Origin: Nitrosomonas ureae
GTDB taxonomy: Bacteria; Pseudomonadota; Gammaproteobacteria; Burkholderiales; Nitrosomonadaceae
Assembly (NCBI RefSeq): GCF_900206265.1
Contig: NZ_LT907782.1
Span: 1,922,001 to 1,986,000 of the forward strand
DNA length: 64,000 nt
Direction: 5' to 3'
Part shown: piece after piece, positions 52,997 through 62,748 of the stretch
Layout of the letters: each line of letters opens with the position of its first letter
How positions within the stretch are numbered: position 1 is the stretch's first letter
The notes under the pieces: model-generated
Seen by the model: the letters and a program-made list of their open reading frames with translations, nothing else
Databases searched by the model: none
What the model was told of the DNA's origin: nothing
Translations under genes and position numbers: made by a program

Positions 52997-55750
52997 ATGA
53001 GGATTAAAGATATGCTTAGCCTGAGAGAATCAGTAACTATAATTGTTTTTGCTGTAATCACGCTCTTAATTTCACCGTTTGCTCTAGCTGCAACAACGCA
53101 TAACATTACATTGACAGCTGAAACATTGCCTAACGGACAAATCGCATACGCAATGGCAGGCAACGAAGCCGTCATACCTGGGCCAACCCTGTTCGTAAAG
53201 GAAGGGGATACAGTTCATGTATCTTTGACAAATAACACCAGCAACACGGTCGGATTTAAAGTGCCCGACCTTGCACAGTCAGGTTCGGGACAAATTAACC
53301 CTGGAAAAACGAAAAGTTACAAGATAAAAGCTAACAAAACAGGCAGCTTCGTTTACCACGGCAACAGCAATGGCAAAGAATTGTTGGGATTGTTTGGTGC
53401 CATCATTGTTGATAAAGCACACGGGCCGATCGATAGTTATGTCAACGGGGACGGTAGCATAATTCCTGTCAAAGCAAATGATATCGATAAACATTTTGTG
53501 CTATTTATGGTAGGGTCAACCTTCTGGGGAACCGAAATTATTCCGGATGTTGCGCATCAAAAACCACTCTGGGCAAATCCCAATCCTGGTGCCGTTGAGA
53601 ATGACATCGTACGTTTCCACATCTTATCGATCGGACCCGGACATACCTTTCACTTACATGCGCATCGGTGGCTAAAAACAGGCACCAGCGAGGTGATTGA
53701 TACCAAATTGCTCGAAGAAGGAATTGATACTCACTCCTTTACCATCAAAGCAGGAGCGGGTGTCGGCCCAGGCCATTGGCAATATCATTGCCATCTGATT
53801 GCGCATATGGAAGCAGGCATGCATGGCAGCTTCATCGTGGATCCTGCTGGAGGAGATGGTGCCAGCCTTGTCGGTGCGTCACCATACGGCAATATCTTAC
53901 TTGGTACAAAACCGAATGAGCCCGGCGTAGTGACTTTCGAGGTCAGCGATGAGCCAGCCAGCTGGTTCAGAAGCGCACGCGGCGATGCCATTGTCGAACT
54001 GAGTAAACCAAGCGCTGCAGGCTCTCCGCTACAGGGCGCAGATATTAAAACCAGATCCTTGGAAGTAATATCCCCAGGCAGCAGTGTCAACTTTATCATG
54101 TCCGATACCAATGGTGCGCATACCATCAGCTCGCTGTTATGGCCAACTGGTGCACAGCATATGCCTTTCGATCAAACGAGCGCCTATCGTGGCGGCGGAT
54201 TCGTTACCTTGCACACTCCAGGACTGTATGTATTTACTTGCAAAGTGCATCCATACATGTTTGGTGCAGTGATAGTGGACGATCCGGATACTGAGGGACT
54301 GGACTTGGGTAATCCACAAAGCAATTACACGATTGATTTAGTCACAGGCATTAAAAACCTGCCTACCAGTAGCGATCTGGCGGTACGGTTACTGAAAACA
54401 TTCTTCATCGCAACCGCACCTGACAATTGGCAGGATTATTCCTCCGGTCAGTGGAATGTAACATTTCCAAACTTACCGCTGATCACTTCAGGCGGTGTTG
54501 TGAATTTATCAGCTCTGCTCAACATAAACGGACAAGCGCTTTCAGTAGGGCCGGCACCACAAAAGTTTGGCGTTGGTGAAGTATGGATCAATACGCAATT
54601 CGAGAAAACGGCTGGCAAGTATAAGCCTGGCACTTCCACTGTGGTTGATGCAACAACTTGGACAGTCAAACGCAAAGTTGCGCTACCTCAAATCAACAAC
54701 AATAATCCGCACAACATGTGGTCCAACCGGGATCAGTCGGTAATTTATCAAACCCAGTGGTTTGATAACAAATTTTCGATGATTGAACGCGAAACCGGTA
54801 AGCTCATTAAAAATATCACAGTAGGCTATTCACCTTCTCATGTGGTGACAATACCCACTACCGATGATATTACGATTGCAATCAATGGCGAAAACGGTAT
54901 TTCAGTAATTCCTGCCGGAACAACCCAAGTAACCAAAATGATGCCAACACAGGACCATGGGCACATTTCTGCAAATCCGCACGGTCATTGGATCAGTGCC
55001 GATGGCTCTAAAATTGTAACGCCGAATATCAACACTCATGATATCGGCATCTATGGCGCCAGTGGTGGCATACACGCCCGTACACCAACCGGAAATAATG
55101 CACCGGGTGCTCATCCGATTGCCATTGGTATGATGCCGGATTCCAGCAAAATTTATGCAGCTAATTTGTTGCATCATACATTGACGGTGTTGAATGGTGA
55201 GACAGGTGCTTTGATTAAAACCATCAATTTGATTGCTGACTATAACCCAATCACTGGAGCGTTTACAGATGGTGATGAAAATAACGATCCGGAGGCTTAT
55301 GGCATACTGCCGATTCAATCGCCGGTATCGCCGGATGGTAAAGCAGTAGTGATAGCTTCAACGGGTGGACAGATTGTCATCGTCGATACAGCCACCGACA
55401 AAATTGTCAAATCATTACCTTGCGATCCGGGTTGTCACGGTGCCAATTTTGGCGCAAAACAGGGAGGAGGATATTATGCCTATGTCACGACCAAGTTTGG
55501 TAACCGACTCACAGTAGTTGATATCGATCCGAATGGCGATGGTGATATTAGCAAAGCGGAAATTGCTGGCTATGTTTCATTGGTGGATAACGCAGGCACC
55601 GCCAAAGATGATATGGTCAGCGGTTTACCAGGATTTGGCGGGCAAGGGGTTTTAGCCGTACCGAATGTTTATAATGGCTGGGTGCAAAACCTTCCTGCGT
55701 ACTGGAAAGAAGGTTTGACAACTGCGCAGCAGAATCCAATCGGAGACTAA
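52997..55750 (+). CDS. Multicopper oxidase domain (C-terminal ligand half) fused to cupredoxin and beta-propeller
   Basis: 917 residues, signal peptide 1-33 (ends FALAAT). Residues about 34-285 are a two-domain oxidase fold: domain 1 lacks the HxH pairs (GFKVPDL and FVYHGNSNG in their place), while domain 2 has H216-T-F-H219-L-H221-A-H223 and H264-C265-H266-x3-H270-x4-M275, a full T1 plus trinuclear half. Residues about 300-430 form a cupredoxin with H375, C415, H418 and M421 (FTCKVHPYM). The remainder is a YVTN-type beta-propeller with SKIYAANLLHHTLTVLNGET, a CDPGCH segment (809-814) and an EF-hand-like loop DPNGDGDISKAE. It starts 34 bases after the first oxidase gene. Likely partner of that protein; the substrate is unknown. 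Confidence 0.8.
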   Translation: MRIKDMLSLRESVTIIVFAVITLLISPFALAATTHNITLTAETLPNGQIAYAMAGNEAVIPGPTLFVKEGDTVHVSLTNNTSNTVGFKVPDLAQSGSGQINPGKTKSYKIKANKTGSFVYHGNSNGKELLGLFGAIIVDKAHGPIDSYVNGDGSIIPVKANDIDKHFVLFMVGSTFWGTEIIPDVAHQKPLWANPNPGAVENDIVRFHILSIGPGHTFHLHAHRWLKTGTSEVIDTKLLEEGIDTHSFTIKAGAGVGPGHWQYHCHLIAHMEAGMHGSFIVDPAGGDGASLVGASPYGNILLGTKPNEPGVVTFEVSDEPASWFRSARGDAIVELSKPSAAGSPLQGADIKTRSLEVISPGSSVNFIMSDTNGAHTISSLLWPTGAQHMPFDQTSAYRGGGFVTLHTPGLYVFTCKVHPYMFGAVIVDDPDTEGLDLGNPQSNYTIDLVTGIKNLPTSSDLAVRLLKTFFIATAPDNWQDYSSGQWNVTFPNLPLITSGGVVNLSALLNINGQALSVGPAPQKFGVGEVWINTQFEKTAGKYKPGTSTVVDATTWTVKRKVALPQINNNNPHNMWSNRDQSVIYQTQWFDNKFSMIERETGKLIKNITVGYSPSHVVTIPTTDDITIAINGENGISVIPAGTTQVTKMMPTQDHGHISANPHGHWISADGSKIVTPNINTHDIGIYGASGGIHARTPTGNNAPGAHPIAIGMMPDSSKIYAANLLHHTLTVLNGETGALIKTINLIADYNPITGAFTDGDENNDPEAYGILPIQSPVSPDGKAVVIASTGGQIVIVDTATDKIVKSLPCDPGCHGANFGAKQGGGYYAYVTTKFGNRLTVVDIDPNGDGDISKAEIAGYVSLVDNAGTAKDDMVSGLPGFGGQGVLAVPNVYNGWVQNLPAYWKEGLTTAQQNPIGD

Positions 55751-55751
55751 T

Positions 55752-55792
55752 AGCAATTCAGCTATCAGCACCGGGCTGGTAGCTGAATTGCT
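55752..55792 (+). terminator. Strong hairpin after the oxidase operon
   Basis: AGCAATTCAGCTA (55752-55764) and TAGCTGAATTGCT (55780-55792) form a perfect 13-bp stem, extended inside by CAGC/GCTG around ACCGG. It begins right after the stop codon at 55750. It lacks a T-run, so it may stabilise mRNA or act with Rho rather than terminate alone. Confidence 0.6.
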
Positions 55793-55817
55793 GAGGATTG
55801 GTAGCAACTATAACAAA

Positions 55818-55857
55818 TGTTAAACACCCCAATTTTTCTGAAGATTGGGGATTAACA
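55818..55857 (+). terminator. Second hairpin downstream of the oxidase operon
   Basis: TGTTAA-ACA-CCCCAAT (55818-55833) pairs with ATTGGGG-A-TTAACA (55844-55857), 13 pairs with a small internal loop and a 10-base apical loop. No T-run follows. Together with the hairpin at 55752 it makes a tandem structure. Confidence 0.5.
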
Positions 55858-55945
55858 TCAGAATCCCAGATACAATGACATGCAGTAAATATTGCGCAAG
55901 TCGTATCAACCTCCAACAAAAAAATAATTCCACTTGTCGTCCGTA

Positions 55946-56086
55946 GAGACCTTTGCACGGTTACTACGCGGCACGATAATTGCGTTAAAAATTCGCGAAA
56001 AATGCTCATTTACCCCGGGTAAACTCCGCTTTTTCGCAAATTTTTGCCTTATTCTCGTACCGCTCATGACACCGTGCAAAGGTCTC
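55946..56086. mobile_element. MITE, 141 bp, with 16-bp terminal inverted repeats and 5-bp target duplication
   Basis: GAGACCTTTGCACGGT (55946-55961) and its exact inverted copy (56071-56086) bound the element. CCGTA occurs directly on both sides (55941-55945 and 56087-56091). It encodes nothing; the inside is itself palindromic, centred on TTTACCC-C-GGGTAAA, with AAAAATTCGCGAAAAA-like arms. It needs a transposase in trans, from an IS with the same ends; none in this window has them. Confidence 0.85.
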
Positions 56087-56307
56087 CCGTAATATAGGCG
56101 GTATATAAAACAACCCATTCCGAATATCCCGGGCTCTACCTACTCACTACTGCAACAAGCATTTTAAGATTGGTTATGCTATTGTAAAATCAGCGGAGAA
56201 TAAAGGAAGCATTTTTCAGGATTTAGTGATGCATGAACGGAAACTTCGTATGAAGAAGTTTGCTCAGCTGCTTCTTTGCTTCACGGAAGATTCCTATTTT
56301 TATCGCT

Positions 56308-56679
56308 ATGACAAGTCAACCCAAAATAAAAGTGTATTACAACTCAGCCTGTCCGGTATGCAAAGCTGGAATTGAAGCTCAGATGGGTAAAGAAAGCCAC
56401 TGTGAAATTCGGTGGAATGATATTCACACGCATCGCGCTCTTGTTTCCGAAGTCAGTTCGGATATTGAATTTGTTCGTAAACGCCTGCATGTTATTGATG
56501 AATCAGGCAATCTTCATATCGGCTTCGATGCTTTCCTGACTATCTGGCGGGCGTCCGCCCATGAACGGTGGAAGGCAAGCGTGCTTGGAATCCCGATTGT
56601 CAAGCAGCTATGCAGTTTTGGCTACAATTTATTTGCCGCTGCACTTTATCGCTGGAATAAAGTAAAAAAACATTGGTAG
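56308..56679 (+). CDS. DCC-family (DUF393) thiol-disulfide oxidoreductase-like protein
   Basis: ATG 56308 gives 123 residues. The DCC motif is present: KVYYNSACPVCKAGIEAQMG with a C-x2-C pair, then IRWNDIHTHRALV and GFDAFLTIWRASAHERW. Thioredoxin-like fold; substrates are not known. It begins about 220 bases after the MITE and is convergent with gatB. Confidence 0.8.
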   Translation: MTSQPKIKVYYNSACPVCKAGIEAQMGKESHCEIRWNDIHTHRALVSEVSSDIEFVRKRLHVIDESGNLHIGFDAFLTIWRASAHERWKASVLGIPIVKQLCSFGYNLFAAALYRWNKVKKHW

Positions 56680-56744
56680 CTTATAGTCCTTTACTGGATC
56701 AGAGCCCGATAACCAGGCTTAAATTGATATTTTTATATAGCCGT

Positions 56745-58184
56745 TTATCCCTCCAGTTTCTTTTTCAGAATAATATTCACCTGCGCTGGGTTGGCTTTTC
56801 CATGCGTTGCTTTCATGATCTGACCGACCAGTGAGTTGAAGGCTTTTTCTTTGCCATTCCGATAGTCTGCAACTTGCTGCGCATTAGCAGCCAGTACTTG
56901 ATCGACCAGTTTCTCAATAGCGCTATCGTCGGAAATTTGTTTTAGTCCTTTTACGGCAATAATGGCATCGACATTCTTTTCCAGCTCACCATTCCACATG
57001 CTTTCAAATACCGTTTTGGCTGCCTTACCGGAAATGGTGCCATCACTGATGCGCTCCAGCAGCATAGCGAGTTGGGAAGGGGTGATTTGGCATGCGCTGA
57101 TTTCAAGTCCTTCTTTGTTCAATTGCCCGCTGATTTCACCCATTATCCAGTTGGCACACAATTTTTCTTGCGCAGGCAATTGCCTGATAGTTGACTCAAA
57201 ATAATCTGCTGTTTCGCGCGAACTGGTTAAGACGGAGGCATCATAAGCAGATAGCGCAAACTCGGACATATAACGATCTCGCCGCACTTGAGGCAATTCC
57301 GGTAAGGCTGATCGCACCTGATCTATCCAGCTTACAGAAATTTCGAGCGGCAATAAGTCCGGATCGGGAAAATATCGGTAATCGTTGGCATCTTCCTTGG
57401 TACGCATGGTTCGCGTTTCATCTTTGTTAGCATCGTACAAACGAGTTTCCTGTCGAATGACGCCACCGTCTTCCAAGATTTCAATTTGTCTTCTGGCTTC
57501 ATAATCAATTGCTTTCTCAAGAAAACGAAATGAATTCAGATTCTTGATTTCGCAGCGTGTACCAAGTTTTTCTGTACCTCGTGGACGTACCGAAACATTG
57601 GCATCGCAGCGAAAAGAGCCTTCCTGCATATTGCCATCGCAAATACCGATCCACCGCACCAGGGCATGAAGTGTTTTCGCATAAGTCACGGCTTCCGCAC
57701 TGCTGCGCATATCCGGCTCAGAAACAATTTCCAGCAAGGGCGTGCCAGCCCGATTCAGATCAATCCCGCTCATACCATGAAAATCCTCGTGCAGCGACTT
57801 TCCGGCGTCCTCCTCCAGATGTGCGCGAGTCAGGCGAATGTTTTTGTCTACGCCATCGGTCTGAATCCGAATGCTGCCACCTTGCACCACCGGTAATTCA
57901 TATTGACTGATTTGATAGCCTTTCGGCAAATCAGGATAAAAATAATTTTTGCGCGCGAAAATAGATGGTGAATTAATTTTGGCACCCACCGACAAGCCAA
58001 ATTTGATTGCCCGCTCAACCGCGCCCTTGTTGAGTACCGGCAAAACGCCGGGCAATGCCAAGTCAATAACACACGCCTGCGTATTCGGCGGGGCGCCATA
58101 GGCGGTGGATGCGCCCGAGAAGATTTTAGATTGCGTTGAAAGTTGAGCATGTACTTCCAGACCGATGACAATTTCCCAATGCAT
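56745..58184 (-). CDS. gatB: Asp-tRNA(Asn)/Glu-tRNA(Gln) amidotransferase subunit B
   Basis: 479 residues: [20 protein letters not shown] at the N terminus, [63 protein letters not shown], and the C-terminal YqeY-like tail ([18 protein letters not shown]). It binds tRNA and phosphorylates the misacylated Glu or Asp in the GatCAB complex. It is last in the gatC-gatA-gatB operon. Confidence 0.97.
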   Translation of the reverse strand: MHWEIVIGLEVHAQLSTQSKIFSGASTAYGAPPNTQACVIDLALPGVLPVLNKGAVERAIKFGLSVGAKINSPSIFARKNYFYPDLPKGYQISQYELPVVQGGSIRIQTDGVDKNIRLTRAHLEEDAGKSLHEDFHGMSGIDLNRAGTPLLEIVSEPDMRSSAEAVTYAKTLHALVRWIGICDGNMQEGSFRCDANVSVRPRGTEKLGTRCEIKNLNSFRFLEKAIDYEARRQIEILEDGGVIRQETRLYDANKDETRTMRTKEDANDYRYFPDPDLLPLEISVSWIDQVRSALPELPQVRRDRYMSEFALSAYDASVLTSSRETADYFESTIRQLPAQEKLCANWIMGEISGQLNKEGLEISACQITPSQLAMLLERISDGTISGKAAKTVFESMWNGELEKNVDAIIAVKGLKQISDDSAIEKLVDQVLAANAQQVADYRNGKEKAFNSLVGQIMKATHGKANPAQVNIILKKKLEG

Positions 58185-58229
58185 GATGATTTCCGGCTAG
58201 ATGACTGATTTCATGAATGAACAATAGCT

Positions 58230-59678
58230 TTAAACTGGCGACTTCAAATGCCAGTCTGTCACCAATTGATATTGATGTGCAATATTCAGCATTTGCGCTT
58301 CCTTAAAATAATTACCCATGATGTGTAAACCGATGGGCCGGTTTTTGTCACCAAAACCGATCGGGATCGACATCGCCGGCATTCCAGCCAGGTTTGCCGC
58401 ACTGGTGTAGATATCCGATAAATACATTTGAATCGGATCGCCGCTTTTTTCCCCCAGATTAAATGCGACGGTAGGAGTGGTAGGCCCCATAATGATATCG
58501 CATTGTTTATAGGCTTCAGTAAAATCCTGTGCGATCAGGCGGCGCAGTTTCTGTGCTTTGATATAGTAGGCATCGTAATAACCATGCGACAACACATAGG
58601 TACCGATTAGAATTCGTCGTTTCACTTCCGCGCCAAAACCTTGTGCACGCGTTTTGCGATACATGTCCGCCAGATCGCTGTAGGATGAGGCACGGTAACC
58701 ATAGCGCACTCCATCGAAACGAGATAAATTGCTCGATGCTTCTGCAGGTGCCAATACATAATAAACCGGAATCGACAATGGAGCATTGGGTAGCGAAACT
58801 TCAACAGTCTGCGCTCCCAGCTTACGATACTCGATTAATGCCTTTTCGATCGCGTTCGCAACATCCTGGCTCATGCCCTTGGCGAAATGCTCCTTTGGCA
58901 GACCAATGCGCAAGCCGGCTAAAGGTTTCTGCAAATCCTGTGTGTAGTCCTCTGCATCTCGCTGCAGACTGGTGGAATCACGCGGATCGAACCCGGTCAT
59001 GACATTCAGCAATAACGCCAGATCTTCGGCTGACTTAGCCATCGGCCCACCTTGATCCAAACTGGAAGCAAAGGCAATCATGCCATAGCGCGATACCAAT
59101 CCATAGGTCGGTTTAATTCCCGAAATACCGCATAATGCGGCAGGTTGGCGGATCGAGCCACCCGTATCGGTACCGGTCGCCGCGGGTGCTAATCGGGCTG
59201 CAACGGCACAGGCCGCACCGCCTGAGCTGCCGCCAGGCACTGCCGCAATATCCCAGGGATTCTTTACCATGCCGTAATAAGACGTTTCGTTGCTTGATCC
59301 CATGGCGAACTCATCCATGTTGGTTTTACCGATATTAATCGCGCCAGCCTGATTGAAACGTTCAATAACACCGGCATCATACGGTGAAACAAAATTTGAC
59401 AGCATTCTTGAACCGCATGTAGTCAGCCAGCCTTTGGCGCAAAAAATATCTTTCTGCGCAATTGGAATTCCGGTTAAAGGACCGGCCTGCCCCGTGGCAA
59501 TCATTTTGTCTGCCGCCTTTGCCTGCGCAAGGCTTATTTCTTCGTTCACCGTAATAAAAGCGTTGTATTCAGGATTGAGTTGTTTAATGCGCTGCAAGAA
59601 TTGGGTGGTTAGTTCAGCGCTGGAAAATTTTTTCTCGGCAAGCTGGGTTGAGAGCTGTTTAAGACTGGCATTAAACAT
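58230..59678 (-). CDS. gatA: Asp-tRNA(Asn)/Glu-tRNA(Gln) amidotransferase subunit A
   Basis: 482 residues of amidase-signature family: the Lys of the triad in [12 protein letters not shown], the Gly/Ser-rich loop [34 protein letters not shown] with the catalytic Ser, and [20 protein letters not shown]. It releases ammonia from glutamine and channels it to GatB. 45 bases to gatB. Confidence 0.97.
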   Translation of the reverse strand: MFNASLKQLSTQLAEKKFSSAELTTQFLQRIKQLNPEYNAFITVNEEISLAQAKAADKMIATGQAGPLTGIPIAQKDIFCAKGWLTTCGSRMLSNFVSPYDAGVIERFNQAGAINIGKTNMDEFAMGSSNETSYYGMVKNPWDIAAVPGGSSGGAACAVAARLAPAATGTDTGGSIRQPAALCGISGIKPTYGLVSRYGMIAFASSLDQGGPMAKSAEDLALLLNVMTGFDPRDSTSLQRDAEDYTQDLQKPLAGLRIGLPKEHFAKGMSQDVANAIEKALIEYRKLGAQTVEVSLPNAPLSIPVYYVLAPAEASSNLSRFDGVRYGYRASSYSDLADMYRKTRAQGFGAEVKRRILIGTYVLSHGYYDAYYIKAQKLRRLIAQDFTEAYKQCDIIMGPTTPTVAFNLGEKSGDPIQMYLSDIYTSAANLAGMPAMSIPIGFGDKNRPIGLHIMGNYFKEAQMLNIAHQYQLVTDWHLKSPV

Positions 59679-59769
59679 GGATTTACTAATTAAGGAAAAA
59701 TAAATTGTTGCGTATCAATGAGGTTTCTTATAGTTCTATAAAATTCTCTGAATTCATCCCGCTACGTGC

Positions 59770-60057
59770 CTATTCAATGACTTGTGGAACCAGATAGAGA
59801 TCAGCTTCGACTTGTGGTGCGATCGATTGATATAATTCGTGCTGATCAGTTTCAGTGACTTCATCATCACGGAGACGTTGCAAGACACTTTGCGCATGAG
59901 ACATGGGTTCAACTGTTGAAGTATCCACTGTTTGCATGGTCTCTATCAGACCAAAAATACCCGATAGCTGACCCAACGCCTCTTTAGCCTCGTTATCGTT
60001 AATCTCAATATAGGCAAGATCAGCTATCCGTTTTACATCACTAGCAGATAAAGTCAT
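59770..60057 (-). CDS. gatC: Asp-tRNA(Asn)/Glu-tRNA(Gln) amidotransferase subunit C
   Basis: 95 residues with the GatC pattern: LSASDVKRIADLAYIEINDN, IFGLIETMQTVDTSTVEPMS and the C-terminal LRDDEVTE. It stabilises GatA-GatB. First gene of the operon, divergent from mreB, with about 130 bases between for both promoters. Confidence 0.95.
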   Translation of the reverse strand: MTLSASDVKRIADLAYIEINDNEAKEALGQLSGIFGLIETMQTVDTSTVEPMSHAQSVLQRLRDDEVTETDQHELYQSIAPQVEADLYLVPQVIE

Positions 60058-60164
60058 TTTAAATAGGTAACCTTATATTCAAAGAAGTATTAGGGTATCA
60101 TGCCGCAGTTTGACTGGCGTATTATTTTTTTGATGGTTTTATTTATTATTCGCTCTCATGATAA

Positions 60165-61247
<1,083 letters not shown>

Positions 61248-61325
61248 TTCGTGTCTTCTAGTTATTACTTACTTTTATTTTCTTTCTAGTACAAAATTAA
61301 GTCTTTCTCTTGAAGACGGAACGTA

Positions 61326-62216
61326 ATGCAAACAGCGCCACAGTTTTTCAGGCATGGTCCGGGTCCGCTTGCACGATTGTTAATATTTGCGATGCTATCC
61401 TGCTTGCTGATCGCAGAAGATACGCATTTCAAATATTTTCCTCAGCTGCGTCAGGCCATTGGCGTGATTATATTTCCGTTACAAAGAATCGCTTATACGC
61501 CTGCGGATATCTATGATCAAGTTGAAAAATTTATTACCAGTTTCAATTTACTCGAAGAGAATATCAAATTGAGACAGCTTTATCTGGAACGCCGTGAACA
61601 GTTGCTAAGACTGGACGCACTGGAAGCTGAGAATATACACTTACGCCGATTGTTAGGCGCAGTACAGGAAATCGAAACCACTACCAAAACGAAAGTAGTA
61701 TTAGCAGAAATTCAATATACTCCGCGTGATCCGTTTAATCATAAAATCACCTTGAATAAAGGTAGTTATCATGATATTGAGTTGGGCCAGGCAGTGATTG
61801 ATGATAAAGGTATCATCGGACAAATTACCCGGTTATATCCGTTGTCGTCCGAAGTAACACTCTTGACAGATAAAGATCACGCTGTTCCAATTCAAGTTGT
61901 TCGCAATGGTCTGCGATCAGTCATATCCGGAACGGGCAAAAATAATGAACTGGAATTGCGTTATTTGTCGGTAAATGCAGATATTCAACAGGATGATTTA
62001 TTAGTTACCTCAGGAATTGGAGGAGTGTATCCTCCAGGAATTCCTGTTGCAACTGTGCTCAAGATTGAACAGGACCCGATGGGTGATTTTGCGCTTGTTA
62101 CCAGTACTCCGATCGCTGGCGTGGATCGGAACCGGCAAGTTTTAGTTTTGTCTTTAGCGCAGACAGAATCTAATGATTCCCATGAGATGTCAACAATTGG
62201 ATCCGGAACGAATTAA
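61326..62216 (+). CDS. mreC: Rod shape-determining protein MreC
   Basis: 296 residues: one N-terminal membrane helix (LLIFAMLSCLLIAEDTHF region), a coiled coil (LLEENIKLRQLYLERREQLL), and the beta-rich periplasmic part with ALVTSTPIAGVDRNRQVLVL at its end. It links MreB to PBP2. mreD overlaps its end by 44 bases. Confidence 0.95.
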   Translation: MQTAPQFFRHGPGPLARLLIFAMLSCLLIAEDTHFKYFPQLRQAIGVIIFPLQRIAYTPADIYDQVEKFITSFNLLEENIKLRQLYLERREQLLRLDALEAENIHLRRLLGAVQEIETTTKTKVVLAEIQYTPRDPFNHKITLNKGSYHDIELGQAVIDDKGIIGQITRLYPLSSEVTLLTDKDHAVPIQVVRNGLRSVISGTGKNNELELRYLSVNADIQQDDLLVTSGIGGVYPPGIPVATVLKIEQDPMGDFALVTSTPIAGVDRNRQVLVLSLAQTESNDSHEMSTIGSGTN

Positions 62217-62748
62217 AGAAAATAATTCAATAAAAGAAAACTACTTGAAGCAGGATATGTATGTGCCTGCCGGTAATTGGTTTATTGCCACAAGCCTGAT
62301 AATCGGGCTCATACTCAATTTTCTGCCATTGCAAGGTGATCTTTTAATCTCGCGACCTGATTTCGTAGCACTTGCAATAACCTACTGGAATGTCAATCAT
62401 CCCTATAAATTGGGCATGAGTATGGCATTTGGTATGGGATTAATGGTAGATGTTGGCAATGCCGGGATATTGGGGCAACATGCTTTGGCCTATTGCGTCA
62501 TTTTTTATCTGACGCTAATTTTCGGCCGGCGTTTACGATTATTCAGCTTGCTAAAGCAAGCACCTCAAATTGGCTTTTTCTTGCTCATAATGCAAATAGT
62601 CATCATTCTGATAGCATTATCGAACGGATCAGCACTACCTGGCTGGGGATATTTTCTTGCTACTGTCACAGGTACCTTGCTCTGGGCACCAGCCTCCTTC
62701 CTGATGACCCTGCTATTAAAACCAAAACCAGACTCAAATGCGTTATGA
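62173..62748 (+). CDS. mreD: Rod shape-determining protein MreD
   Basis: 191 residues with five membrane helices; family segments RPDFVALAITYWNVNHPYKL and GMGLMVDVGNAGILGQHALA are present. The start may be ATG 62173 or a later Met (for example in KQDMYVPAGNWF); the first overlaps mreC by 44 bases. mrdA starts within its stop codon (ATGA). Confidence 0.95.
   Translation: MIPMRCQQLDPERIKENNSIKENYLKQDMYVPAGNWFIATSLIIGLILNFLPLQGDLLISRPDFVALAITYWNVNHPYKLGMSMAFGMGLMVDVGNAGILGQHALAYCVIFYLTLIFGRRLRLFSLLKQAPQIGFFLLIMQIVIILIALSNGSALPGWGYFLATVTGTLLWAPASFLMTLLLKPKPDSNAL

Noticed and set aside
55758..56118. Two minus-strand frames downstream of the oxidase operon
   Set aside because: They run through the hairpins and the MITE and have no family resemblance or ribosome site.
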